Positions 8,064-16,009 of a stretch of DNA of 49,044 bases are shown piece after piece. The DNA is from Nitrospirota bacterium. Its GTDB lineage: Bacteria > Nitrospirota > Thermodesulfovibrionia > Thermodesulfovibrionales > JdFR-88. The stretch is from NCBI GenBank assembly GCA_021813765.1, contig JAKAJM010000013.1, positions 1 through 49,044 on the forward strand, written 5' to 3'. The number at the start of each line of letters is the position of its first letter. Position 1 is the stretch's first letter. The notes beneath the pieces are model-generated. The model was not told the origin of the DNA. It did not search any database and saw only the letters and a list, made by a program, of their open reading frames with translations. A program made the position numbers and the translations under genes.

Positions 8064-9119
8064 TTAAAGCTCCTTGAAACTTATTTTATACCCAAGATCA
8101 AAACCGAAGAGGTCCACGCTCAGCGGCTTTCCGTCCGCCTCGGCATAAGGGTACATGAAGTAGTCGAGCCTGCCGCCTCTCTGCCTGGGGTTGAGAAGGA
8201 CGTCCCTGCCTGTGTAATAGACGATGCGGTTGTCGTCCACCGCGCCAAAGAAGTATTTGACAAGGCCCTCTACGTCGTTCAGGTTGCCCGTCTTTTTCTG
8301 GAGCATCGCCTTTCTTACGTCGGCGGGATCCACCGGCACCCAGCCGTAGCCGGGGCAGTGGAATTCCGCCCAGCAGTGCTGGCTTTCCGTCATGTCGCCC
8401 GTTTTGCCGGCTGGCATACGGATGCTGAAAATCTCCCTGGCCGGCACCCCGGCGCTTCTGGCAAGCGCGACAAATACGGAGGAGATGTCCGCGCATTTTC
8501 CGCCGCGGATGGTTATGAGCCGCTCCACCTTGCCGTATCCGCAGCCCTTTACCGCCTCGTCACGGTACATGTTGGCCACTATCCAGTTGTAGATGGCCCT
8601 TGCCTTTCCTACCGCGCTGCTTTGGCCTTTGGTTATCTCAAGCGCAAGCGCCTTTACCTTTCCGCTTGTGGGCCCCAGGCTGGTTGCCCTCAGGTACCGG
8701 GCAAACTCTTTTTTTGAAAAAGGCATCTCCTTCTTTGGGAAATCCTTCATGACGAAATCCCTGCGGCTGACCTTGTAGCTGTACGTAAGCAGCCTTTTTT
8801 TGAACTGCCCCTTCCACTCGGCAAAAAGGGCAATGTTTCCGTGCTCGCCCTCCCTGTAGATGCCCTCCCTGGTGAAGTTGCCGGTTATGCGTACGTCATA
8901 TATCCTCTGGTAGCGGCCGGAGACGGGGTACGGTATCCAGAGCCTCACGTCCTTCGCGCCCGCAGGCACGTTCATGTTGAGCCGCAAAGTTACCTCGCCC
9001 TTCCTTTCCTTCGCGTAAGCCCGCCCTGAATATGAAGCAAGCGCAAAGGAAAAAACGAAACCAAGACAGAAAGAAACGCAAAGAAACGCAAAAAGAGACT
9101 TTTTCTCTTTCCTCTTCAT
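8064..9119 (-). CDS. secreted transglutaminase-like cysteine protease-fold protein
   Basis: A 351-residue exported protein. Residues 1-36 form a signal peptide (basic MKRKEKK, long hydrophobic stretch, cleavage near RAYA). The C-terminal half holds a transglutaminase-like core with the full triad: Cys209 in GGKCADISSVF, His248 in SQHCWAEF and Asp264 in PVDPAD. The N-terminal part (about 40-150) resembles the beta-sandwich found before this core in related bacterial proteins. Members cleave or crosslink peptides, but the substrate is not predictable here. ATG 9119 is favoured because GGAGG lies about 8 nt upstream and the signal peptide begins there; in-frame ATGs farther upstream lack these. 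It lies just upstream of polA on the same strand and is separated from it by a stem-loop. Confidence 0.85.
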   Translation of the reverse strand: MKRKEKKSLFAFLCVSFCLGFVFSFALASYSGRAYAKERKGEVTLRLNMNVPAGAKDVRLWIPYPVSGRYQRIYDVRITGNFTREGIYREGEHGNIALFAEWKGQFKKRLLTYSYKVSRRDFVMKDFPKKEMPFSKKEFARYLRATSLGPTSGKVKALALEITKGQSSAVGKARAIYNWIVANMYRDEAVKGCGYGKVERLITIRGGKCADISSVFVALARSAGVPAREIFSIRMPAGKTGDMTESQHCWAEFHCPGYGWVPVDPADVRKAMLQKKTGNLNDVEGLVKYFFGAVDDNRIVYYTGRDVLLNPRQRGGRLDYFMYPYAEADGKPLSVDLFGFDLGYKISFKEL

Positions 9120-9570
9120 AAGATATGCCTCCATAAAGAAGTTTTGGTTTTTAAAAAATTTCCGGTTTTTTGGATCGGTAAATACTGCAGCGGCATCCGG
9201 GGACGCCACAAAAAAATTTACCTCAGGAGTTTCCGGTGGAGTTTTAGTGCAAAAGAAAAGAACTCTTTTTTGCGGGGTCTTGTCCTATTTAAAGGCTGCT
9301 GAAGGAGGGCTCCCAGGGAGGGACTTTCCTCTTATCGAGCGGTCCGCAAAAGCAGAGGGTCTCCGAGCCGGAAAGCAAAAAACCTTGACCAGGCCCTTTT
9401 CCGATGGGCCTCAGCCAAAAGCCGTCTTGAAAAGTCCGGGCACGAAGAAAAACCGCACGGCCGCTCACCTCCTTCTGGATTATTTTTTTATTTTTATTTT
9501 TATTTGTAAAAGATTATAAGAAAGACGCCGGCGCCTGTCAAACAGGTACCGCCTGCCGGTTACATCGCTC
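9120..9570. other. intergenic region without supported gene
   Basis: About 450 bp between divergent genes. A GTG-started frame of 90 codons (9247-9519) exists but has a proline/lysine-rich sequence ending in a Phe/Ile stretch made by a T-rich run (9483-9508), so it is not credible. The T-rich run itself is repeated TTTTTA units. Nothing else is recognised. Confidence 0.5.
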
Positions 9571-9577
9571 CTACGCT

Positions 9578-9607
9578 TTGACATGGAAGCGGCGAAAACC
9601 GCATAAT
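9578..9607 (+). promoter_or_regulatory. sigma-70-type promoter for the DEAD-box helicase gene
   Basis: TTGACA at 9578-9583 and CATAAT at 9602-9607 are separated by 18 nt; a second A/T hexamer TATAAT at 9608-9613 would need a 24-nt spacer. The predicted leader is about 60-65 nt, plausible for a cold-shock type helicase mRNA. Confidence 0.5.
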
Positions 9608-9678
9608 TATAATGGACTCAGATAACTTTCTTACGGATTTTCAAAGGAAAATCAACGCACCTAAAGGAGACAAATTTA

Positions 9679-11271
9679 GTGTATACCAGTTTTCATGATT
9701 TTGGCATCTCGGACAAGGTTATAATGTCCCTCTCCGAGATGGGCTTTGAGGCGCCGACCCCCATACAGACGGCTGCCATACCGCAGGCGCTCAAGGGGAA
9801 GGACATCATAGGGCAGGCCCAGACCGGCACAGGCAAGACCGCCGCTTTCGGCATCCCCCTGCTTGAGCAAAGGCCGGATGTCTCGATGAAAAGCAGATAC
9901 CCCTATGCCCTTGTGCTCACCCCCACGCGCGAGCTGGCCGTGCAGGTGTGCGAGGAGCTTGGCAAGATGGGCGCCAGGGCGGGTGTGGCCTGCCTGCCGG
10001 TCTACGGCGGCCAGTCCATAGAGCTTCAGATAAAAAACCTGAAGCGGGGTGTGGACATCGTTGTGGGCACGCCCGGGCGGCTCCTGGATCACATCCAGAG
10101 AAAGACCCTCATTCTCAAAGAAATAAGGACCATCGTCCTTGACGAGGCCGACGAGATGCTCAACATGGGGTTCATAGAGGACATAAAGAAGATCCTTGGC
10201 GAGACCCCCGAGGGGCGGCAGACGATGCTCTTTTCCGCAACGATGCCGTCAGAGATCCTGGGCATAGCCAAAAACCACATGAAAAAACCGGCCCATGTGA
10301 GCGTGGACGCGGGCCAGATGGTGGTTGCCAAGATAAAGCAGGTCTTTTACGAGGTGAGGGAGGAAGACAAGATAAAGGCGCTCACCCGTCTTATAGACGT
10401 GGAGGGGCCCGCTCTCACGCTGGTCTTCTGCCATACGAAAAAAGAGGTGGATGACGTCTCCGGAAAACTTCAGCAGATGGGCTACCCGGCCGGAGCCCTC
10501 CATGGGGATTTTACCCAGAGCCACCGGGACGAGATGATGCGCAAATTCAAAAACGGCGACCTGGACATACTTGTGGCAACCGACGTGGCCGCCCGCGGGC
10601 TGGACGTCCCCGACGTCTCCCACGTCATAAACTTCAGCATCCCCCAGGACCCGGAGGGATATATCCACCGCATAGGCAGGACTGGAAGGGCCGGGAAACC
10701 CGGCATGGCCATTACCCTTGTCACCCCAAGGCAGTACCGCCAGCTAAGGCTCATAGAGCAGTCGGCAAAGACCCGCATCATGAAGGAAAAGCTGCCCACC
10801 GGGGCTGAGGTCAAAAAGGCCAGGGAGGACGACCTTGCGGCCGGGCTGGAGGAGATGATAGCCGAGGGGAAGCACGCTGCCCTGTATCACCTGGCCGACA
10901 GACTGCTGGAGAAATACTCTCCCAGGGACCTTGCGGCCGCCGCCATGCACATGATGCTTGGCGAGGCGGAGGTGGAGGAGATAGAGGAGGTCCGCGGCGG
11001 CTCTTACGAGGGCGGAAAGAAAGGCTTTGCCCGGCTCTTCATGACCGTGGGCAGGAAGGACAAGATAAGGGTGGAGGACATAGTGCGGTCAATTGCCGCC
11101 GAGGCGAACATCCCCGCCAGAAGGATAGGCAATATCGCCCTTTTCGATACGTTCAGCTTCGTGGAGGTACCCTCCGACCTGGCCGACCGTGTGATCGGGG
11201 CGGTAAACGACAGCATCATCAAGGGCAGAAAGGTAAAGATAGGGCACGCAAGAAAGAGAAAACAGGGCTAA
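9679..11271 (+). CDS. deaD: ATP-dependent DEAD-box RNA helicase (DeaD/CsdA-like)
   Basis: A 530-residue RNA helicase. It shows the Q motif (FxxxGF...PTPIQ, about 8-30), Walker A AQTGTGKT at 47-54, PTREL, TPGR, DEAD at 155-158, SAT in LFSATMP, and HRIGRTGR in the second RecA domain. After a linker the C-terminus (about 450-525) carries a DbpA-type RNA-binding domain (ARLFMTVGRKDKIRVEDIV), as in DeaD/CsdA helicases. Likely roles are ribosome assembly and RNA remodelling at low temperature. The start is GTG 9679 with AAAGGAGA 8-9 nt upstream; no better ATG is available. The gene is monocistronic, with a promoter about 70 nt upstream and a strong terminator 8 nt after the stop. Confidence 0.95.
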   Translation: MYTSFHDFGISDKVIMSLSEMGFEAPTPIQTAAIPQALKGKDIIGQAQTGTGKTAAFGIPLLEQRPDVSMKSRYPYALVLTPTRELAVQVCEELGKMGARAGVACLPVYGGQSIELQIKNLKRGVDIVVGTPGRLLDHIQRKTLILKEIRTIVLDEADEMLNMGFIEDIKKILGETPEGRQTMLFSATMPSEILGIAKNHMKKPAHVSVDAGQMVVAKIKQVFYEVREEDKIKALTRLIDVEGPALTLVFCHTKKEVDDVSGKLQQMGYPAGALHGDFTQSHRDEMMRKFKNGDLDILVATDVAARGLDVPDVSHVINFSIPQDPEGYIHRIGRTGRAGKPGMAITLVTPRQYRQLRLIEQSAKTRIMKEKLPTGAEVKKAREDDLAAGLEEMIAEGKHAALYHLADRLLEKYSPRDLAAAAMHMMLGEAEVEEIEEVRGGSYEGGKKGFARLFMTVGRKDKIRVEDIVRSIAAEANIPARRIGNIALFDTFSFVEVPSDLADRVIGAVNDSIIKGRKVKIGHARKRKQG

Positions 11272-11278
11272 AGGCAAA

Positions 11279-11309
11279 GGGCCCCTCACCCCTTGAGGGG
11301 CCCTTCCGG
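11279..11309 (+). terminator. intrinsic terminator of the helicase gene
   Basis: A perfect 10-bp stem GGGCCCCTCA (11279-11288) pairs with TGAGGGGCCC (11294-11303) around a 5-nt loop, followed by TTCCGGTTTTTT. It lies between convergent genes and could act in both directions. Confidence 0.85.
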
Positions 11310-11331
11310 TTTTTTCCCGCCTTTTTCTTTT

Positions 11332-11790
11332 CTATTTCATTCGCCACCCCGCCCACTCCGGAACGCCGGCCTTGTTCCTGAGGACCAGGGTGCCGCCGTC
11401 TTTTTTGATCTCCTGGGCTATGATGGCCGGCTTGCCGTCAAAAGTCAGGCTGGAGCCGGTCACCTGGACCTTGTCCCCTTTCGAGAACTTGATGTCCTGC
11501 CTTTCGACATACCACTCGGGGCCCAGATGCACGGATATGGTCCCCCTGGCTGTCTTCAGCATCAGATGGATGCCGTAATGCATCCCTTTCATCGGCCTGA
11601 ATTTTTCCACTGACTGGACAGTGCCGGAGACCGTCTCCACGGTGGCCGGGTCATACATCCGCTGATAGGCCGAGCCCGCCCCCCATCCGCCGCTCCCCCT
11701 CCAGCCCCGCCAGGCCTGGGCAAAAGATGCTGAGAATACAACGAGCGCAAAAACGGCAACCGATGTCCAGATGACCTTTTTCCTGCCCAT
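11332..11790 (-). CDS. small exported protein of unknown function, beta-barrel/OB-like
   Basis: A 152-residue protein with a signal peptide (MGRKKVIWTSVAVFALVVFS, cleavage near AQAW) and a Gly/Trp/Arg-rich linker. A C-terminal domain of about 95 residues follows, starting at VETVSGTVQSV and running through the LGPEWYVE and FSKGDKVQVTGSS segments. The GTVxSV...GDKVxVTG pattern is typical of small exported OB-like domains in anaerobes. It is not assigned to a reaction. ATG 11790 has AAGGAGG 7 nt upstream; the longer in-frame upstream extension is not preferred. The gene stands alone. A periplasmic location is inferred from the signal peptide. Confidence 0.7.
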   Translation of the reverse strand: MGRKKVIWTSVAVFALVVFSASFAQAWRGWRGSGGWGAGSAYQRMYDPATVETVSGTVQSVEKFRPMKGMHYGIHLMLKTARGTISVHLGPEWYVERQDIKFSKGDKVQVTGSSLTFDGKPAIIAQEIKKDGGTLVLRNKAGVPEWAGWRMK

Positions 11791-12017
11791 GTGGATGCCT
11801 CCTTTTCCGGCAATGGTTTTTCCTCTTTTTGCTTCTTCGGACTTTTTTTCAAAAAAATGGCAACGGCCTGTAAAAACGGGGTGTTTATTTATCACTCTTC
11901 ATTCATATGCGCATAGAATCTGTCACAAAATCGATTCTACACTCATTTTCACACATATGCCGGGAAAGTCAAGTCAGGAGGTTTTTGTTTTTTTCAGAGT
12001 CTTTGTTTTTTCTTGTC

Positions 12018-13142
12018 TTACTCGCAGATTACGTACGGCCTGGCTTTTTCGAGCCTTTTGCCTTTGAGGCCCAGGGCTTCAAGCCGCCTTACCGGCCCTT
12101 CCCTCCGCAGGCTGATTATCCGCGCGGCAGTCTGCGGTCCGAAGCCCGGCACCTTCAGCAGGTCCTCCCTGCAGGCCGAGTTTAATCTTACCGGGTAGAA
12201 CTCCGGGTGCATAGAGGCCCAGAGCTCCTTGGGGTCCTTCTCCAGGCTCAGGTTTCCGTCTGCGCCAAGGGGGATGTCCGCCTTGCCAAAACCGTACCGG
12301 CGCATCAGGAAATCCGCCTGATAGAGCCTGTGCTCGCGGGCAAACACGCTGTCCGGGCCTGAAACGCGCGCCTGCTCGCCGGGGATGGAAGGGCGGCCAA
12401 GGCCCCTCTGGTAGGCGGAAAAATACACGCGGTTGAACCGGAGCTTGTTATATATCCCGGACATGTACTCAATTATCTCGGAGTCCGTCTCGCCGGAGGC
12501 CCCAACGATGAACTGCGTTGTGCATTTCACCTTCCCTGCCCGGCCTCCCCGCGCCCGGAGCCCGGACATGAATTTCATCGGGCCTATGATGTCTTTCATG
12601 TAGTCTTTCCGGCCGGAAAGCAGGTCGAAACGCTTTTTGCCCGGGGCCTCTATGTTCAGGGAGACGGCGCTGGCAAGGGAAAAGGAATCCTCTATCGCCG
12701 CCTCCGAAGCCCCCGGGATCACCTTCAGGTGTATATAGCCCCTGAACTGGTGCTTGTGCCTGAGTATGCGCGCAACGGCGTTTATCCGGTCCATCGTGTT
12801 GTCCGGACTGCCTATGACCCCGGAGCTCAGGAAAAGACCGAACACCTTTCTGCGGCCCAGGTATTCCATGAAAACGCGGGCCACCTCATCCGGCTGAAGG
12901 GTGCAGCGCCTTATGTCCGTGTCCGAGCGCAGCGGGCAATACCCGCAGTCGTTCCGGCAGGCATTTGAAAGGAGGGTCTTAAGGAGCACCGAGTAGCCGC
13001 CCTGCGGCAGGGCGACCGGATAAAGCCACTTCCCCTCGAGTCCCCTTTTCCTGTGGTCTTCTTTTGCGGTGCCGCAGGAGCACGCGAGGTCGTACCTGGA
13101 ATCCTCAGACAGGACCCCAAGCTTTTGAAGCGTGTCCATCAT
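12018..13142 (-). CDS. radical SAM DNA modification/repair protein with helix-hairpin-helix (rSAM_link_UDG type)
   Basis: A 374-residue radical SAM protein. The cluster motif is CRNDCGYC (Cys62, Cys66, Cys69), and an extra CSC at residues 21-23 lies near the N-terminus. The C-terminal 60 residues form a helix-hairpin-helix DNA-binding segment (LLKVPGFGPQTAARIISLRR). This architecture matches the family called putative DNA modification/repair radical SAM protein, usually encoded near a uracil-DNA-glycosylase-like gene. No such partner is seen next to it here. The chemistry is not established. The start ATG overlaps the stop of the upstream SIMPL gene by ATGA, so the two are translationally coupled. 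The 3' side is followed by a T-rich tract with no gene before 11895. Confidence 0.85.
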   Translation of the reverse strand: MMDTLQKLGVLSEDSRYDLACSCGTAKEDHRKRGLEGKWLYPVALPQGGYSVLLKTLLSNACRNDCGYCPLRSDTDIRRCTLQPDEVARVFMEYLGRRKVFGLFLSSGVIGSPDNTMDRINAVARILRHKHQFRGYIHLKVIPGASEAAIEDSFSLASAVSLNIEAPGKKRFDLLSGRKDYMKDIIGPMKFMSGLRARGGRAGKVKCTTQFIVGASGETDSEIIEYMSGIYNKLRFNRVYFSAYQRGLGRPSIPGEQARVSGPDSVFAREHRLYQADFLMRRYGFGKADIPLGADGNLSLEKDPKELWASMHPEFYPVRLNSACREDLLKVPGFGPQTAARIISLRREGPVRRLEALGLKGKRLEKARPYVICE

Positions 13143-13861
13143 TTGATACGGAAGACCACATTCACCGTGGCCTTGAGCTCTATCTGCCCCGCCTCTACAG
13201 GCGTCTTTGCCGGCGTCTGGGACCGCATTATGGCAAACTCTCCCGTGCCCGTCCTGGGGACAGGCCCGCAGGCAGGGGAGGCGCTTTTAATGTTGCCCAG
13301 CCTCACGCCAAGCGCCGAGGCCAGGGACTGCGCCTGCTGTTTTGCGTTCATCGCCGCCTTTTCGATAAGCTGCCCGCAGTAGGCGGTTTCCTTCATGAGA
13401 GTGAAGTCCAGAGACTCCATCCTGTTTGCTCCAGCCGCGACCGCCTTGTCTATGATGCTGCCCACGGCTTCGGTATTGTGCGTCTTCACCAGCACCTCGT
13501 TTGTCACCCTGTAGCCGGTAAGGACGTTTTTCTTCTGCTTTTCGTTCCATTCATATACCGGCTGGACCGCGTATTTCGAGGTCTTTATGGAGTCCCCGGC
13601 GCTCCCGTTTATCAGGCCCTCAAGCGCGCCCACAAGGGTCTGCGCCCTTTGCGCGTTTTCCTGCGCCGCAAGCACCACGGATTTCTGCGTGGTCTCAACC
13701 GCAAGGGCAAGCTCCGCGGTGTCCGGCTCAAAGAAGCCTTTCTCCGACGCGGAAATGGAGATGGCGCCTCCAGACAGGCTCTCCTTTTTCTCCTGGGCGA
13801 AGGCGTTTGCCGACGCCAGAAGGAAAACTATGGCAAAAAAAGCGATCATGCCCGATCTCAT
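13139..13861 (-). CDS. SIMPL-domain (DUF541) periplasmic protein
   Basis: A 240-residue protein with an N-terminal signal peptide (MRSGMIAFFAIVFLLASANA, cleavage near AFA-QE) and a SIMPL/DUF541 domain. The domain is supported by the early ISASEKGFFEPDTAELALAV strand, the repeated alternating pattern, GYRVTNEVLVKT, and a C-terminal IELKATVNVVFRI. SIMPL proteins (BP26/OMP28-like) are periplasmic or outer-membrane associated and form ring-like oligomers; their role is unclear. ATG 13861 is chosen because it begins the signal peptide, with GGAGG about 12 nt upstream. It is the first gene of a two-gene unit with the radical SAM protein. Confidence 0.85.
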   Translation of the reverse strand: MRSGMIAFFAIVFLLASANAFAQEKKESLSGGAISISASEKGFFEPDTAELALAVETTQKSVVLAAQENAQRAQTLVGALEGLINGSAGDSIKTSKYAVQPVYEWNEKQKKNVLTGYRVTNEVLVKTHNTEAVGSIIDKAVAAGANRMESLDFTLMKETAYCGQLIEKAAMNAKQQAQSLASALGVRLGNIKSASPACGPVPRTGTGEFAIMRSQTPAKTPVEAGQIELKATVNVVFRIK

Positions 13862-14072
13862 GTTTGTTGATGTCCTCCGGGGTCTATGCGGATTTTTTAT
13901 ATGATAGAACAAAAAAACGGATTTGGGGAAGGGACGGGATCACCGTCATTTTTTATGTTTCGACCTCAAGTCCGCGCCACCGGCCAGTTCAACCATCTGG
14001 CAATTTCCAGAAGATTTTTACCTTCAAACAATTCAATATGGATGCCCACGGAATTCAGCATAGCACGCCTTG

Positions 14073-14801
14073 TCAGGCCTCCTTTACCGCCCCGAATGCT
14101 GCAAAACAGGAATTTTTATGCAAAAGCTCGGCATGCCTGAATCCTGCCTTTCGCAAAAGGTCCAACTGATAAGTCACCGGCCTTGGGGAATCTTCCTTAT
14201 CAATATAGGCGAAGACTTTATCTCTGTAGGATTCCCCACCCAGGGAACAAAGGTATTCACCGTACCTTTTCCACATGAGAGATTGAACAGGACCGGTTTC
14301 ATGGGACACCAGATCCGTGATCCAGATACTTCCTCCTGGGGCGGTCAGCCTGTAGATATTGCCAAAGGCCGTCTCCCAATCCCGGTCATCCCGCAAATGA
14401 TGCAAAACAGCCGCGGCAAGGGTGACATTATATCCTTCATCCGGCAGATCGATCTTTCGGAAATCACCCTGAAAAATCCTGATATCCCCGGCGTTGACCT
14501 CGGATATCCTCTGGCGCGCCCTCTCCAGCATGGGCAAGCTGAGGTCGACGAGACCGGAATCAAAAGGGGAAACATACTGTGACAGTTTTATAGTGTTGTT
14601 GCCGGCCCCGCAGCCTATATCTAGGACCCTCCGGATGTTTGGGGTCGACTTAAATGCCGCCTGCGCGATCAACTCCATTGCCAATGGAGCGTCAATAGTC
14701 GCGGTCTGGCCGGTTTCCAGATTTGAGAACCGGTCCACATCACAATCGAAGCGGTCTTTTATTTCCTTTACCGATGATTTCTTTTCAAGTGGCGTGGTCA
14801 T
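14073..14801 (-). CDS. class I SAM-dependent methyltransferase
   Basis: A 242-residue Rossmann-fold methyltransferase. Motif I is VLDIGCGAGNNT (about 59-70), the acidic loop LVDLSLPMLERA follows, and AAAVLHHLRDD marks the post-motif region. The N-terminal KDRFD/RFSNLETGQ segment recalls CmoA-like and other small-molecule or tRNA methyltransferases, but no substrate can be assigned. Its base composition looks lower in GC than the surrounding repair genes, so it may have arrived later. It is a single gene with no obvious operon partner. The region 13913-14072 downstream has no gene. Confidence 0.8.
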   Translation of the reverse strand: MTTPLEKKSSVKEIKDRFDCDVDRFSNLETGQTATIDAPLAMELIAQAAFKSTPNIRRVLDIGCGAGNNTIKLSQYVSPFDSGLVDLSLPMLERARQRISEVNAGDIRIFQGDFRKIDLPDEGYNVTLAAAVLHHLRDDRDWETAFGNIYRLTAPGGSIWITDLVSHETGPVQSLMWKRYGEYLCSLGGESYRDKVFAYIDKEDSPRPVTYQLDLLRKAGFRHAELLHKNSCFAAFGAVKEA

Positions 14802-15100
14802 AAATTTTTCTCCGCTTGCTAAGCAGTAAAAGGGAACTTTTGTTCATGCCCGATGGAGAATCAAGAGGTTTGAATATTTTTCTTCTTTAAATTTAAGAAT
14901 CGATTCTTTAACACCACCGACACATGCCCTCCTATCCCCATAATCAGCATTACCGTTGTACTCCGCAAAATTATAACAACTTAAAAAAATGCGAAGAAAA
15001 CCTTGGGGACATTTGTTCGAATGGCCTCTTCGCCCCTCGCCCCTCTCTCTTTTCGTGATATGCTTTAAACAGGCATCACAAAAATCAAAAAATCCTATCC
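14802..15100. other. AT-rich intergenic region with a palindrome
   Basis: This space between divergent genes holds a perfect 14-bp palindrome, AAGAATCGATTCTT, at 14895-14908 in an A/T-rich setting, a possible operator for the methyltransferase gene. A 221-codon minus-strand frame starting at 15509 extends through here but is antisense to the selenoprotein gene and has no protein-like features. Confidence 0.35.
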
Positions 15101-15114
15101 CGGAGGTGTGAGAG

Positions 15115-15708
15115 ATGGCCCAGGTGAAAACTGCCATAAAATGGGAAAGCGATCTGGCCGCCGCCATGGAGCGGGCGAAAAAGGAAGGCAAACCCATCTT
15201 CCATGATTTCTGGTTCGACGGCTGAATGGGCTGCGCTGCCATGAATGCGGGTCCGTATTCAGAGGAAAAAGTGCAGAGGTTCATCGGGGAGGAGTTCGTG
15301 CCCATAAAAAGCCAGTGCTTCTGGAAGGAGCGCACGGAGCTTATGAAACGCTTTGACGTCATCTGGACGCCCACCTTCCTCTTCCAGGACGCGGAGGGCA
15401 AGGTGCACAGAAAACTCTCCGGGTTCCTGCCCACCGGCGACTTCCTTGCCCAACTCAAGCTTGGCAAGGGCATGGTGCTTCTTGAGAAGGAGCGAAACGA
15501 AGAGGCCATAAAATGGCTCGAAAGGGCCGCAAAGGAGCATCCCGATTCGGGGGCGGCGCCTGAGGCCGTTTACTTTTTGGGGGTGGCCAGATACAAAAGC
15601 ACCCATGAGGCGGGCGCACTGAGAAACATATACGATACGCTTTTGATAAAGTACCCCGAAAGCGAGTGGACGCGCCGGGCCCAGCCATATTCGCAGATCC
15701 CCGGGTGA
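15115..15708 (+). CDS. selenocysteine-containing thioredoxin-fold protein with TPR-like C-terminus (UGA read-through at 15223-15225)
   Basis: ATG 15115 has GGAGG 8 nt upstream. The frame runs 36 codons (MAQVKTAIKWESDLAAAMER then KKEGKPIFHDFWFDG), meets TGA at 15223, and continues in frame for 160 codons to a normal TGA. The residue at 37 falls exactly where thioredoxins have the first Cys: DFWFDG-U37-M-G-C40, a UxxC form of CxxC. Further thioredoxin signs are the segment IWTPTFLFQ with the cis-Pro and the strand VHRKLSGFLP. Residues about 121-197 look like TPR helices (EEAIKWLERAAKEHPDS). A SECIS-like hairpin follows the UGA, and selB is in the same window. Likely a cytoplasmic redox enzyme. 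If the UGA were a sequencing error for TGC/TGT it would be an ordinary CxxC protein. Standard callers would start it wrongly at 15226. Confidence 0.88.
15243..15260 (+). promoter_or_regulatory. bacterial SECIS element
   Basis: Seven-base arms GAATGCG (15243-15249) and CGTATTC (15254-15260) pair fully, counting one G-U, around a GGTC tetraloop that starts with G-G/U. The stem begins 17 nt after the UGA. Bacterial SECIS elements bound by SelB have this geometry: a short stem about 16-37 nt downstream, inside the coding region, with a G near the 5' side of the apical loop. A weaker hairpin (15226-15242) lies between UGA and stem. Confidence 0.8.
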
Positions 15709-15735
15709 TAAGGCGCAAAGAACTGATTTTTTTGC

Positions 15736-15990
15736 AAGTCATACCGGCAAGTCTTTGGCCGCCCCTATTTTATCCGTTAAAGAATAAAAACGGGCACCTC
15801 CGGAATGACAGGCAAAGCTTTTGCAAAGGTTAATGATACACAGTATGGCGTTTCAAAAGTTTTTAACATTGATTTGTTGTCATTCCCGCAAACGAAGCGC
15901 GCCGGGAATCCAGTCTTTTAAGGATGATTCGGCCAGAATTTATTCTTAAATGACAGGACTTTTAATAGTTATTTCCGGAACGGCCACACC
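15736..15990 (+). repeat. composite interspersed repeat, copy 1
   Basis: This gene-free stretch matches 29325-29603 in parts: GTCATACCGGC, CACCTCCGGAATGACA, then AGTATGGCGTTTCAAAA and TTGTCATTCCCGCAA followed by GCGCGCCGGGAATC. The inner unit (15841-15979) corresponds to the second element of the 29-kb array. It has lost clean ends, so it is an older copy. It carries no reading frame and fills the space between the selenoprotein gene and recO. Confidence 0.7.
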
Positions 15991-16009
15991 GGACCTGCCT
16001 CAAAATTGA

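Noticed and set aside
7362-8717. 451-codon plus-strand frame
   Set aside because: It is antisense to polA and the transglutaminase-like gene, with a composition typical of shadow frames (His/Val/Tyr/Gly-rich).
9247-9519. 90-codon frame upstream of the helicase
   Set aside because: No domain; its C-terminus is made by a T-rich run, and a promoter-like region follows directly.
14844-15509. 221-codon minus-strand frame
   Set aside because: It is antisense to the thioredoxin-fold gene, Ser/Lys-rich without domain features, and has no ribosome binding site.
15226-15708. ATG directly after the UGA as an ordinary start for a 160-residue protein
   Set aside because: There is no ribosome binding site before it, it would remove the thioredoxin N-terminal strand and half of the active site, and the upstream 36 codons fit the family.
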